A stretch of 64,000 nt of DNA, from assembly GCF_020382885.2 (NCBI RefSeq), contig NC_058495.1, positions 4,767,627 through 4,831,626 of the forward strand, read 5' to 3'. The DNA comes from Scatophagus argus (Eukaryota; Chordata; Actinopteri; Scatophagidae). Shown here piece by piece: positions 10,001 through 22,000 of this stretch. Position 1 is the first letter of the stretch. Every line of letters begins with the position of its first letter. A program made the translations under genes and the position numbers. A model generated the notes under the pieces. That model had not been told where the DNA came from, searched no databases, and saw nothing but the letters and a program-made list of their open reading frames with translations.

Positions 10001-13000
10001 AAGTGGCAAGAGGCACGCTCTCTTTTTTGTGTGTATGCATATACACACACACACACAGCCTTTCTGTCTCTCCCATACACAAGATCACTTTCCAGTAGAC
10101 TTTTTGCTCAAATATTAACCTTGGTCACGGGCGACCAGCCAAATCCCACACTGGCGTCCTCAGCACTTCACACACGCACTGTTTTCAGACTCCCTGACCA
10201 GAAATGACGGGGCTCATCTGCCCAACAGGCCGTGTAATCTCTTTGAGAATTTGTGTTTGAGAGATGAGGAGGGCTCACCCCCTGATTTCATTACCTTTCC
10301 CTGACCCCAAAGACTGACAGATCTAATTGCCCAATCACTGGTCCCCCACCTCTATTCAGCCCCCTGTTCCCTGCTCAAATGACTGGCCTTCATTTAGTCT
10401 TCGGGTGGATGAAGAGACAGTTCATTCACACAGCAACCCCCAAGCCTTTAATCTTGCTCGAAAACTATTTGTTGGAGTGAAAATGGCCTCTCTGTTCTCT
10501 GAATGAAAAGAACATTGCTGCTCAAAGATCTCCACAGTTGCAGCAGGTCTCACTGCCAAAAAAAAAATTGCGCAAAACATACATAATGTTTTGTCGGTGA
10601 CTGACTGTGAAAAACAACCTTTTTAGGTCCTTTTTTTTAAAGCAATACTTGATTTGCTTTTGATCTGAGCACGCTGCCAATGCAGAACATTTCCCCATTT
10701 GTTTCTAACCTTAAAAATTCAACTTTTGCTAGGTGATCTTGTGGGGCAGAACGGAGAGGTGTCTCAAGGAAACAGCCGAAGAGATCTCTCTCTCAGGAAC
10801 AGAGTGCCATTACTTCCTGTGTGATGTGGCCAATCGTGAGGAAGTTTACAAGCAAGCCAAGGTGGTTAGAGAAAAGGTACTACAACACAAAATTTACAAC
10901 AACATTTCTACTTGCACACAGTGAAACACTTCATAAAGTATTTCTCTGTGATGCCTCTTTGCCTCTGTATGTATATTGGCTCTGAGCGGCTCTCAGTCCC
11001 ATCTGGTGTATAGATTACACTTCCTCTGAAATATCTGAATAAGAGTGGGAAATATTGCTGACAGCTTTGGTGCAACATGACTATATCATGTCATGAAAGC
11101 ACATTTTTAACGGTTCTTTTTACTCTCAGGTTGGAGATGTTACGATATTAGTGAACAATGCAGCTGTAGTCCATGGCAAAAGTCTGATGGACAGCGATGA
11201 CGACGCCCTTCTGAAATCCCAGCACATCAACACCATGGGACAGTTCTGGGTAAGACTTGCAGATATTAAGGCAGAGCCACTTTGCATGCAGAACTGGGGG
11301 AATTCCCCCTCGCAGATTATCCTTATCATTTTCATATTTTGATTATAGCATGGCAGTATTTACAGTAGGCACCCCCAGAGTTGTCAGTCATCACTGTTAT
11401 TTTGGCAGATTAAGGAGTCTATTTCCAAATCACCTTTCAGGCCCTGAGATATCAGAGGGGTTTTGAAACTCTTGGCATTTTTATTTTGAATGGAGATCAA
11501 AAGACTGTCATATGCAGACAGAAACGCAATTATCAACTAAATGGAAATTGAAATTTAATCTGTGGTTTAACTGTGGGACTGTTTCTCTTGTCTGTTCTTC
11601 TTTTAACTCAGCTGAATATATTTCACCTTCTATTTCCATGCCTCTTTCCACCTTGTCTTTATTCCCCACCGATTTGCCTTTTTTCTTTTCTCATCCCAGA
11701 CAACAAAGGCCTTCTTGCCTCGGATGCTGGAGCTGCAGCACGGCCATGTAGTATGCATAAACTCCATCTTGTCCCAGTCTCCCATCCCTGGGGCCATAGA
11801 CTACTGCACCTCCAAGGCCTCATCGCTGGCCTTCATGGAGAGTCTGACACTGGGCCTGCTGGACTGTCCTGGTGTTGGCTGTACCACTGTGCTTCCTTTC
11901 CACACCAATACAGAGATGTTCCAGGGCATGAGAGTCAGGTATTTAAATATGCTATGTGTAATTTTTAGCCATGTTAGTGGTGTTGTTCTAGAAAGGCAGT
12001 GCTGGTCAGTTTATAGTGGACAGTTCACTACTTTGGTTCAGTTAATATTTGAACAACTATTGGAGCAATTTCCATGTTTTGTACATTCATGTTCTACACT
12101 GGATGACTCATATTGCCAGTATTCCCTGGACTTTTACACTGTGAAGTTGACATCTAGTTTAGAGTAAATATAACTGAATATAATGCATAACTATTGATTG
12201 GATTGCTGAACTTCCCTCTACATAGAGATTCAAAGTCCCTTGAGAATAAATTCTAAAATGGTTGGCCCTGCTAGTAGGTCAAAGTTTTCATGTTGCGGTC
12301 AAATGGTTTATCATCTACTTGAAGGATTGGCAGAATATTTTGTATGGATATTTTTGGTTACTACTCAAGTAGAGCTTAATAAAAGCCGCATTGCTTTCAA
12401 CCTCTAAAATGTGAGTTTATGACTTTGCAAACATTCCAGCTTTTTGCAGATAGTGCCTTGCGGTTTTGTTGTGAATAAGAACGTTCTTAATCAACTCCGC
12501 CTTAAATAACGGTTGAACACACAGGTACAAAATAGTAGCATCTCAAACATCTAAGAAAAAATAGTTCGTATTTCACTGAGCAATTGGTTGATTTTGGCCC
12601 CGTTTGCCTCCTAGTGGCTGTCTTTAGGCCTTTTTGGATGACACTGAACTTTGACACTTTAAACTTCTTTAATAGTGCTGAACAGGTTGTTGTACAGGTG
12701 TACACCCATCCATTCACACTGTTCTGTAATAGCTTTTGGAAATGTCAAAAACATTCAATGTGCAGTTTTTGGCAGCTTATACCAGCAGTTTATCTAAAAT
12801 TTGTTGGTTTGTTGACATAAAAAGCAAGACAGTTACTTGTTAAGAGCATACACTGAACATGCATTCTTTATTTTACAAGGATGATCCTTATTTGATCTCA
12901 AAAAGTCTTTTCTTTTGTAGGTTTCCTCAGCTCTTTCCTCCTCTCAAACCTGAAGTAGTTGCCCAGAGGACAGTGGATGCAGTCCGAGCTGACAAGGCCT

Positions 13001-13265
13001 TCCTCTACCTGCCCTGGACTATGCATGCCCTTATCATTTTAAAAAGGTAAAAAATGAATAAATAAAAACCCCATTTTGCACTTTTTTTGTTCTGCATTGC
13101 ATTGTTTTCATCTCATCTCATAAATATTAAGCTTATTCATGCTTGACATTCTTTCTCTGGTCTTTTTGCACTTTTTCTAGCTTCATGCCACAAGTTGCAC
13201 TTGAAGAAATCCACAAGTTTTCCGGGAGTTATACCTGCATGAACACGTTCAAAGGGAGGACATGA
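6321..13265 (+). CDS. dhrs3: short-chain dehydrogenase/reductase 3 (retSDR1), retinaldehyde reductase, 6 exons, 302 aa
   Basis: Exons 6321-6515, 10733-10876, 11130-11249, 11700-11938, 12921-13046 and 13181-13265 join in frame with GT/AG borders to give 302 aa, the same length as human DHRS3. The product reduces all-trans-retinal to retinol with NADPH and, together with RDH10, sets retinoic acid supply; it sits on ER or lipid droplets. Seen in the sequence: N-terminal hydrophobic anchor (about 9-30), Rossmann TGGGRGIG at 44-51, NNAA at 122-125, catalytic Ser175, YCTSK with Tyr188 and Lys192, and the conserved C-terminus MNTFKGRT. Segments such as [20 protein letters not shown] and [18 protein letters not shown] match DHRS3 rather than other SDRs. 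The start ATG gives the family length and has G at -3 and +4. Teleosts often keep dhrs3a and dhrs3b; which one this is cannot be decided. Confidence 0.97.
7013..7046. repeat. (CT)17 microsatellite
   Basis: An uninterrupted CT/AG dinucleotide run of 34 nt in dhrs3 intron 1. Confidence 0.97.
8865..8884. repeat. (GT)10 microsatellite
   Basis: A 20-nt GT/CA run in dhrs3 intron 1. Confidence 0.95.
10043..10058. repeat. short (CA)n microsatellite
   Basis: An ACAC run of about eight units following 'atgcatat' in dhrs3 intron 1. Confidence 0.85.
10733..10876 (+). CDS. dhrs3: dhrs3 exon 2 (residues 66-113)
   Basis: Starts [13 protein letters not shown] after ttttgctag and ends VVREK|gtacta. The Arg in WGRTE is at the position that usually favours NADP(H). 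Confidence 0.95.
11130..11249 (+). CDS. dhrs3: dhrs3 exon 3 (residues 114-153)
   Basis: [12 protein letters not shown] through INTMGQFW. It carries the SDR NNA structural motif. Acceptor tttactctcag, donor TGG|gtaaga. Confidence 0.96.
11250..11699 (+). other. dhrs3: dhrs3 intron 3 (450 bp)
   Basis: Ends in a strong pyrimidine tract (about 11625-11699). No repeat or other feature is recognised. Confidence 0.8.
11700..11938 (+). CDS. dhrs3: dhrs3 exon 4 (residues 154-232 and split Arg)
   Basis: Contains the catalytic core: Ser175, Tyr188 and Lys192. Ends MRV plus AG before gtattt; the Arg codon is completed in exon 5. Confidence 0.96.
12040..12330 (+). repeat. degenerate teleost repeat inside dhrs3 intron 4
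   Basis: Phrases such as 'ggagcaatttccatgttttgtacattcatg', 'gctagtaggtcaaagttttca' and 'catctacttgaaggattgg' recall an abundant teleost repeat of unknown class. The copy is strongly diverged, and family naming needs a repeat library. Confidence 0.45.
12921..13046 (+). CDS. dhrs3: dhrs3 exon 5
   Basis: [20 protein letters not shown] through [12 protein letters not shown]. Phase 2 on both sides; acceptor tcttttgtag, donor AAAAG|gtaaaa. Confidence 0.95.
13181..13265 (+). CDS. dhrs3: dhrs3 exon 6, coding part with stop
   Basis: [20 protein letters not shown] then MNTFKGRT and TGA at 13263-13265. Acceptor cactttttctag. Confidence 0.95.
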
Positions 13266-13650
13266 ATCTGGATTGCACACAGTGTGAGAGCGACCTCAAC
13301 AGCTCTGAGGTGTAATGAAGGGAATATGGACCTTAAGACATTGAGTTGTGGAGGCCCCATGATAGTGTGAAGACAAACACTTAGGAGACGTGCAAGATGG
13401 TTGTTCTGCAGGTACAATTAATTGATAAACTGCAGGATGCACCCTTGTCCCATTGGTATGTGTGTATAGTATGGAGAACTGAACGCCATTCTCACTTTGA
13501 ACACAAGCCATGCATAGGCCTGTATCAGTAGTTATTCTGGGTGTTTTTTTGTGACGCTTTTTTAGTCTGTTTTTACACTTCCTTTTTATTCTGCTTTTAA
13601 TGTGTCTTTGAATCAAAACAAGATAATAAAATGGAGTTTTAGAGACGCAC
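13266..13650 (+). other. dhrs3: predicted dhrs3 3' UTR
   Basis: Runs from the stop codon to just past the AATAAA at 13625. Open frames on the minus strand in this stretch are not coding. Confidence 0.5.
13625..13630 (+). terminator. dhrs3: polyadenylation signal candidate for dhrs3
   Basis: AATAAA, 360 nt beyond the dhrs3 stop codon. It would give a compact 3' UTR of about 0.4 kb. Confidence 0.55.
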
Positions 13651-14630
13651 CATGTTTCTTTGTGCATGATGAAAATAGAAAAAGTGAACACTCGGGAGGT
13701 GCACATTGTTTTGTGTCTGGATTTTGACTCCCATGGCAGTGTGATAACACCTTTGATTTATTCCAAGCATGAGATCAGTGACTGTGACAGACGATGTTGT
13801 CAAAACGTAAAACACACGCTTGGAGGCGGATTTTGTATTATTGTTTGTTCTCTGCTGTCAGAAAATGTTGCAGAGGGATGGTGTAACTCTTCATAAATCA
13901 AATGAACTCAAAGCAAGTCAGCCAGGACCCCCCTCATCACATGTGTAGAGTAGTCTAAAACCATGTTCAGTGAACATGGGTAGACACAGAGACTGGGATG
14001 TATTAACTGAGACCTGGAAGGACAGCAGTCAAGGCCTGAATCACCAAAGTTTAAAGTCAACTTCTGAAAAAGTAAACTATTTAATTGTGTTATAAAGACA
14101 ACAGTACATCAAATTTGATTTTGTTAGCGTGGCTTAATTTCATATATTCTTCGATCAATCAATGTTTGCAATTGCTACACATTTCTTTTATTAGATCATA
14201 TAAATGATTTGTATCAGAGAAACCCCAGAGGCTAATATTCCAGAAAAGAGAGGGACAATATGGAGCCTCTTTTGTTTTATTGCGTATGAATCTGAATATG
14301 TTCCAAAGATTTAAAGCAAAACAGAGGAAGGGAGCTGTGGAAATTCACAATGGATGAGATTTAGCAATACCAGAGTTTTGCAGTTATGTTGTGGGTTATT
14401 TTGGGGACATTATTTAAGAACTCAAAAAAAGCATGTTAAAATTGGAAAGACCCAAGCTTGGTAGCTTAGTTAACCGAGATTGTTCAAAAAACTTGGACAC
14501 TGGAACTGAAATTAAACAGTCATATGTCACTTCTGACTGATGCTACAGGAGCCAGTAAGCATCTTCAACCATAACGGAGAAATTGTTCTTTGATTTCATC
14601 TTATGTGAACTGAATGAAAGCCTCTAACCA
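13651..14630. other. intergenic, nothing recognisable
   Basis: Downstream flank of dhrs3. No exon or known repeat is recognised. The small hairpin 'ccatgttcagtgaacatgg' near 13962 is a near-perfect short palindrome. Confidence 0.5.
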
Positions 14631-14790
14631 GTGACGGAATGTAACTAAATACATTTTCTGTACTAAGTACTGTACTTTTAAATAGAATTTTGAGGTACTT
14701 CCATGTTCTGCTACTTCATACTTCCACTACATTTTGGAGGCAAATACGTTTTGTACTTTTTACTGTAAGTGACTGTTTTAGCATGAAAGC
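14631..14790 (+). repeat. teleost interspersed repeat, 5' end (hAT-type MITE-like)
   Basis: Begins 'cagtgacggaatgtaactaa' and continues with 'gtactaagtactgtactt', 'ttttgaggtactt' and 'ccactacattttgga'. This is the characteristic beginning of the ACTTTTACTT-rich teleost element, and the complement of the half seen at 5502-5636. Confidence 0.65.
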
Positions 14791-14929
14791 TTTACTTTTA
14801 ACTTAGGTTTTCCTTCTTTCTTACTGTAGCATTAACCAAAAACTTACATTAAAGGAGCATTTTGTGTTGCTTTTTTGCCCAGAGGTACTTGAGAATATCA
14901 GTACCACTCACATGACTGTACAATATATA

Positions 14930-15045
14930 TAAAACTAAAGCCAGCAGATCCTTAGCTTCGCTTACCTTAGCATAAAATATTGAAAGCTAGGGGGATAAGC
15001 TAGCCTGACTTTGTTCAAACGTTAAAAAAAATGTATCTTCCTTAC
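14930..15045 (+). repeat. second teleost repeat fragment
   Basis: 'aaagccagcagatccttagc', 'agcataaaatattgaaagct' and 'aagctagcctgactttgttc' resemble a widespread teleost repeat containing CCAGCAGCxGGTTAGCTTAGC and AGCTAGCCTGGCTCTGTCC. It directly follows the preceding repeat. Confidence 0.5.
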
Positions 15046-15357
15046 ATGTTCTTGCAAGTCGCGTCAATCTTCTCATCTGTCTCTCTGCAAGATAGGTCAA
15101 AATAAGCTTATTGCCAAAATGAACAAAATGAATGACTGAAACTGGAGCTTGTACATTCTACTGCATCATGGTGGGTGTGTTCGAGGGAAACCTATTGACA
15201 GATGTCCCTTTCTTGTACTGAAACATCCTTCCGTATTTTGGAATAGGTGTAATGTTTCAGACATGTTGGTTGTATTTATTGAATGCATAAAGAAAATGAT
15301 CTTTTAAAGATATGTTTTATCATATCATCTACTTCTGAGCCAAGAAGACTTTTTTAT

Positions 15358-15578
15358 GGCCATTTCCTATCCATCTATGTTCTATGCCGCTCATCCGTTA
15401 GGGTTGCGGGGGGACTGGAGCCTATCCCAGCTGACTACGGACAAGAGGCGGCGTACACCCGGGACTGGTAGTCAGTCAATCGCAGGGCCGACACACAAAG
15501 ACAGAAAACCGCACACTCTCACCTAGGGGCAATGTAGAATAGCCAATTAACCTAATGTGCAAGTTTTTGGGAGGAATA
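15358..15578 (+). repeat. teleost CCGCTTATCC-type interspersed repeat
   Basis: 'ccatctatgttctatgccgc', 'gagcctatcccagctgacta', 'cagtcaatcgcagggccgac' and 'caattaacctaatgtgca' are diagnostic of a very abundant teleost repeat. This copy stops shortly after the 'aatgtgca' segment, so it is truncated at its 3' side. Confidence 0.75.
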
Positions 15579-18500
15579 TTCAGCTGTGCAGTGCATGAAG
15601 GACTGACCAAAAGAGGCCTAAAAAGAGAACCTAAACGGAAGCAAAATGAAAACTTTAGGTTATATATGAGCTGCAGTCAAATAACTAATAATATTCAGCT
15701 CTTTTTCATATCACAGTTGGCTGACGGTGAATTGGAGCAAATTAAAGTTTAATGAGATGAGGTTAAAAATCTGACCACACTGAAGTGTATGACAATAGAG
15801 GCAGGGGCTGCGGTAAAAATGAAAATACCGCACTCGCTACCCTTTTTTTGACCTCATGTGGAGCCTTTACGATGCCTAGACTGTTCATGTTTGATTTAGA
15901 AAAATATACACATACCAACCAATTACTGTTGTATGCCTGGACTTGAAAAAAGTCATTTCCCAAATTTGTTTCAGTTGAAGAAAAATGGTTGTCAAATAAA
16001 TCAATGCCAATGCATCATTTATAATTATGAAATGTGGTACACGGTATAAGGTTACTGCTGTTTATAATATTGCATTTCATGTGTCCATCCAGTCTCACCA
16101 CTCCCTTACACATCACATAAAATGGTAATGGTCAAAAAAAGCTTTCACACGTTAGACAGTTTGACAAAGAACACACGTAACAGCTCTTTAAAGACCGACC
16201 TGAGACAGGCCCTCATGCTTTCACTCCCTCTATTTGCTTACTGAGATGCTTTGAATATGCCTCGAGACTGTAACTAGTATATTTATATCGGTGCAAAGAG
16301 CAATGTTCAGTGAAATTGCAACAGAGCGCAAATTTGTATTCATCCATGGGCTATTCTGTTGCTTTCCTTGCTGTGAGGTTAATCATGAAGCCAGTGCTGT
16401 TAATATGGAACAGCATATGTGCCACATGACATTAAATACAGAAACTGCTAAATATCAAAGATTACGAATCCAACCAACAACGCTGATACAATGACACAAG
16501 TAAAATGTGACTGTCGACTTGAGATTCAGTGTGGTTTTTGGGTTCTGTAAAGCAAATGCACACAGATACACAAAGAAGTTCCACTTTGCTGTCTTGAAAG
16601 TAATACTGAAACACCAAGTAATAAACACATGAAGGAATGTGGAGATCACAGATCCAGACACACAGAGACACACCATATCTGAGTCAAAGCAAGCACACAC
16701 AACCAAAAGTGAACCCATGAGAATGGCTGTAAAAGCTGGGATAGTGGCTGCCCTTTGGCTGCCAGACAAGCCTCATAAACATTCATTTGAATCCCAGCGA
16801 ACCATAAATGCCCTCCTGTGCACTCACGATAGGGCCGCACATTGTGATCAGTAGGTGACCCACACTGGGTGGGGAGGGTTGAAGGACTCTGCTGAGAGAG
16901 AACCCGAGCCTCTTTCAAGGGCCTGTTTCTCATTCTCTGAGTGTGCTATTGCGAAAGCACAGGGAGAAGAAGCATGTTGGGATGGAACTAAGTCGAGGAG
17001 GCATGTAGTTCACGTATGCTGGAAGAGGAGGGCTAAAATGGTTGGAAATCTCACGGGGCAGGTTCAGAGCAAGGTTAGCCAAATACTGAATAAATCAAAG
17101 GGGGCTTGGAAAGCCCTTTCCCTGCTGAAGGCTCTCAGCTCCAGGATGACTGACCAGGCGCAGGTGGAAGCAGAGGACTTAAGGTTTGGTCAGATGGGGA
17201 GAAATCAGAGATTTTAGCTCTCTCAGCTGTGACCACATTCCCAGGTGTCTCTGTTGGAAATTTCAGTTTTATTTAGGATTGGACAGTAGTCCTGAAACAC
17301 ATGATCAGAGGTCTCCAAGCATTTTCCTTTTCTTTCTTTCAGTGTGCTTAATTTGGAAACATTGTACAGTTAATTGAATCATCACCTTTGATACTGACCA
17401 CAAATATTTTTCATGGAAATTCATCTTAAATGTTCATTGGTCATCATTGCCCCACAGTGCACTTTTGTTATGTCCCAGAAGTTCCCTCTTCTGTACTTTG
17501 AAAGAGAACAACAAGCCTGAGTGTATTTTTCCTATATGCTGTCCAAGCATTTGTAATCCTAATACAGGGGCTTGGAAAGTCAGCCTCCGATGATCCATTA
17601 AATATATTATAGGCGCCTGGATCTGGAGTCCATTTGGCTTGTTGTGCAGTGATGCTGAACGCATGTAAAACCTCAGTGAGTGCAGGATTCTGTCATTATT
17701 CACATCACATACACTTGCAGATCCTGTGACTCCCAGTTTCCTGACAGATGGCTCACTGTGACTTTGAACTTAACATGGCTCTGCTGCATATGAAAAATGT
17801 CTTTCCAAAACACCCCATTTTTACTTCACATACATTTGAAATCTGCGAAATATAGAAAATGATTTCCTATTATCCTTTGTTTGCCAGCTACTTTGGAGCA
17901 GAATTTGTCACATTTGCACTAAAGCTTCAAATAAATATCCCTTTGTTTTGCACTAGCACACAAGACAAGTGCTATCAGAAACTGGTTGTGTAAGCAGTGC
18001 ACTATTACCTGTTATAAACCCCATAAGTCTGTGCCCTTTGTGGACCAGCACACATTGCCTGGAGCGAATAGCTGAATGAGCCTGAAGCCAGGGGCAACGA
18101 GATGGTAGTGGAGTGGAGTTCAACGAGGCGTTATTTGTTACAACGCCTTATCCACTTTCTTTGGACAATGCTGTTAGCCCCCTCGCCAGTTTGTTGCTGG
18201 GTTCATCCATCACAGGGTAGGTAGTATGATAAAAAGGCTCAGGCCTAACCCACAGCGAGGGGCCAGTCGAGACGCCTCAGTTGACCTGTCAAACCGTAAG
18301 AGTTATTATACACTGTGGTGTTAAAGGTCAAATGGAGCAGCAAGCTCAGAGGGTGTCAGTCCACAAAAACACAGACACACACAGTAGATAAATGTAGGAG
18401 ATTAGCTCGGGTACATTAATGAATGAACTAATTGCATAACACATTAGACCCACAGGGACATGTTAAGTATTGAGTCAAGGCTGTATGAGTGGCTCTAACT

Positions 18501-18892
18501 GCATGGACCATTAGATACTTTTGTCACGTTCATACAGCTAGTTATAGGCAGCAAATGGAAGACAGAACTGTGGCATTTTGAAGCAAATAACTTTTTCAGC
18601 TTATTTAATGCTGAAATGAAACATTCAGTCGTTTCAGCCACTGTTTAAAGAATGCAGCCTTCACAGGTAGAAGCCTCATACATATTCATAAGGTGGATAG
18701 GGCTATTGTTCCACAACACAAGGTCAAACAGTTGGTAGTTGGGGCATAACTCTTCATAAATTCTATTCATCACTAGCTGCCAGCCATATCTACACAGTCC
18801 CTTCCGCACAGCAAGGAGAAAAGCACAGAATATCTATATGGTTATCTTTGTGGGGAAAAGGTTTTGGAGCTACATAGAAAACTCGCTATCGC
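15579..18892. other. intergenic, no gene recognised
   Basis: The longest open frame (16855-17217, 120 codons) has no family resemblance and no splice context, and I do not call it. A non-repetitive, compositionally balanced stretch at about 16740-16870 could be a conserved noncoding element; this is only an impression. Confidence 0.45.
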
Positions 18893-18894
18893 CC

Positions 18895-19076
18895 GTTGTT
18901 CATTAGGGTTTCTTACTGGAACATCATTTCATGCCAACAGATATGATTAGGAACAACGCTGGATCAGATCACCTCATTGCTCTGATCCAGTGTTGTTCAT
19001 TAGGGTTTCTTACTGGAACATCATTTCATGCCAACAGATATGATTAGGAACAACACTGGATCAGAGCAATGAGGTG
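18895..19076. repeat. duplicated palindromic module (74-bp direct repeat plus 107-bp inverted-repeat element)
   Basis: 18895-18968 recurs at 18992-19065 (offset 97) with one mismatch. The second copy lies inside a 107-bp unit, 18970-19076, whose ends are perfect 28-bp inverted repeats (18970-18997 and 19049-19076). I see no target-site duplication. It resembles a small foldback element or a replication-template-switch product. Confidence 0.85.
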
Positions 19077-22000
19077 CTTGGCACAACTGAAGAAGTGGCC
19101 CACTAGGAATAATAGGTTTTTAAAAAATAATGGTCTACTTTTGGTATTGCAATTTGTATATTTGAAATGAAAAGTGTCATACATGCACAGTTTCTGTTAT
19201 GGCTCCTACCACAGATTTCAAAAGGAGAGAAGTTACAGTTTTGATCTTGCTGAACTCCCATATAACATTAAAAAATATCCCCCCAGGTCATTCACCTACA
19301 TTGTGAAGCCAAGAGAGTTCTGTTTCACATGTGGTTTCCAGTGTTATGCTTTTGAACGCGGACAGTTAACAGGGAGAAAGTGGGAGGTAAGCACTGAGGG
19401 ACAAACAAAGCAAAGTAAAGCCTGCTTTTCACTGTGAGCAGAAGGCAAACACTCAAAGGGGAAGGGTGTGGGAGGTTGAAACACAGTTCACATTGCGCGT
19501 ATGGGCTCAGGATATTTATAAAGCCCACTAGGCATCACGTTAGGAGATCTCTGCTGAAAAATGCTGTTCCCAGATGGGCCGCCTCAGCCAGATTTATTTA
19601 TTACAGACCAGCTTCCTCATAGATTACGCAACAGTGTCACAGCATGAGTGAACTCTGTGGCTCAGTGTCTCTTGCCAGCTTGCCTTGCTCAAGGTGAATC
19701 AGATGTGGGTCACATGGAGGGCAACGTCCTCTTAGTGCCCTCATCTGAAATCCAGAACCGGTATCAAAAGGTTATACAACCATTTCAAGATGCCATTGCT
19801 CTCACTGTGACCAAGGGAGACATGAGCCGGTCGTAGACTCTTACTAAACCGCAGACACACTGATAAGAGTGACGGGAATAAAAATAGATGTAATGCCAAG
19901 CATATTTTCTTGACTTATGTAAAATAGCCGACAGTTAGGGCACTCTTTAAGAGTTCTCTTGGCACAGAAGCTCTCAATTCATCACACAGCTACATTACAC
20001 AAGAAAGGCCTCCCAAGCCCACAGCCTGCATGGAAGTCACATGACCAGAGTTGGCGGCCTCTGTGAACTACACCTGAACTTAGCTAAATGGAAACAGACC
20101 AAACACATAGTTTGCGTCAGGATGAAAGCATCCCTCTGGAGAGCTGTTACTGAGGGTTTTGAGGAGAGGATGTGGGTTATCAAGCAGCGCAGGAGAGCTG
20201 AAAAGCACTTTTCTAAACGATTGAGTCAGCATGGGGCTTAGTTATATGTCTGAGCAGAAATCACACTCAAAACCCTCATATCTCATGAGTACAATTCTCC
20301 TCTCATTCTTAGCTTTATTAAAGTGGAACACGCACCTTTGCCAGGAGTCCCAGACATATGGGTTCCTCATTATACTGTTTTTGTAGATGCTTTCCATGCA
20401 TACAGCTTTCATATTTAAATCTCTGAATAACATAAATCAGAGTGAGAGCAGTAAAAAAGGATGGCATGGTATGAAAATCAAATCAATGTGATTACATTAC
20501 CATGTGAATTCTCCCTGGGTGTATTTTTTCTGAAGTTGACAACTGAAGGTGGAAGTTGTGAGAAACATTTGAACCCTCTCATGTCTGAGACATTTTTTAA
20601 TAAAAGCAAAAACATCCACACAACGTTCAGGTAAAAGATAGCATAGTGAGTGTGGGAGGCAAAAACACAGCAGTCACCCTCCCACATGTGACACACTACT
20701 GAACCTAAAGATGTGTGTGTGTTTATATTGCACTTGTATGTTGTCCAAGTGCTATGAAGTCAGAGAAAGAGAGAAAAATGAGAGATGAAGAGGAAGAGGA
20801 ATAACCAGCTTGTGTTTGTATCTTTCACACAGAAGCCAGGAAGAGTAATTGCCTGCTCAACACCTCGGAGGTGAAAGGTTGGCTGGGAATGCGGGGGGTG
20901 GTCGCACAGCCTGCTGTAATTAGCCTGCAAAAGGACAAATGAGTCTCTCAGCAAATCTCTCCAAGCATGTCAGATTTGGACCACTGAAGACCTTACAAGA
21001 TAATATCATGGCCTCTTGGAGATCCTGATTATACGATAGGCTGCTCTTGAAATTATGGTGGAAATACTTTGGGAAAAGAGGTTCCTCGCATGACTTCAAC
21101 TATTGTATCTGGTGTTCATAGCACTTGCACAAGATGTTATCTGACTCACACAGACAAGCACCTATTTTTTCGGCAACTTTGGAATGGTAAAGTAGTTTAA
21201 ATAGGTTTAATGCTTTCTTAAATCATTCCATAAAGCATAATTAATCCAGCTAGGGGCATCTGGGGGTAATTTGGCGGAAAGAAGGAATTGTACATAGAGT
21301 AATGTGCAACACAGCTGCCCTCATGAGACACGACTGGGTTTGGTACATTGTAAAGCATTTCATCAGAATGATGAATACTAAACCTAGCGACCTGTTTTTA
21401 ATTGTCACAAAGCCTTGAATAAAAGATTTTTCAATTTTCTGCAACTTCTCAATGAGTTAGTTCTACCTTACATGGCAAACAGCTGACATGTACGTCTCCT
21501 CTACGATTAGCCTGGCTTTCACATAACAGAATGATCAGAACTACCCACCCCCTTTCTTGCCACTGCACTGCTGCTGGGCTTGGATGAGCCAGACTGGACT
21601 GAGATTGAACTGAGCCGAGGAATTCCAACATCTGGCTTGTATCTACAGCTTACGGTCATTTGGATGCAGTTGATGGTTTCCAGTAGATCCACAAAGACTG
21701 AATTGTTCTAGGTTTGGGCCTTGTCTGCCTTGGACTCGGAGGGCGTGGTGCTCTGGCGCCTGACTGCCACAGCTGGGCCTGTCTGTCAAATCCTCATGTG
21801 ACACACAAGACTGAGTTATCCCCAGCGTGAGAATTGGGAGAGATTGGGGTGGTCACCGTATGACTGGAGGGGCGTTGATGAAATGTGAGAACATACTGTA
21901 TGTTAGGCCTAAATCACCACATTCATTATATGAAAAAAAGAGGCTTTGACGGGAAATTCCACTTTTCACAGCTTTTTACTACATTAGCTGAGGCATATGA

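Larger units (their letters stand above)
6516..10732 (+). other. dhrs3: dhrs3 intron 1 (4.2 kb)
   Basis: The largest dhrs3 intron. It contains three dinucleotide microsatellites (near 7013, 8865 and 10043). Non-repetitive, moderately GC-rich stretches at about 7790-8040 and 10180-10400 could be regulatory, but nothing in the sequence proves it. No second gene or nested exon is recognisable. Confidence 0.8.

Noticed and set aside
11715..12167. 150-codon read-through of dhrs3 exon 4
   Set aside because: Beyond 11938 it reads intron 4; the splice donor at 11939 and the exon at 12921 restore the DHRS3 sequence.
16855..17217. 120-codon intergenic open frame as a gene
   Set aside because: No recognisable motif and no splice or promoter context; this length is expected by chance in 64 kb.
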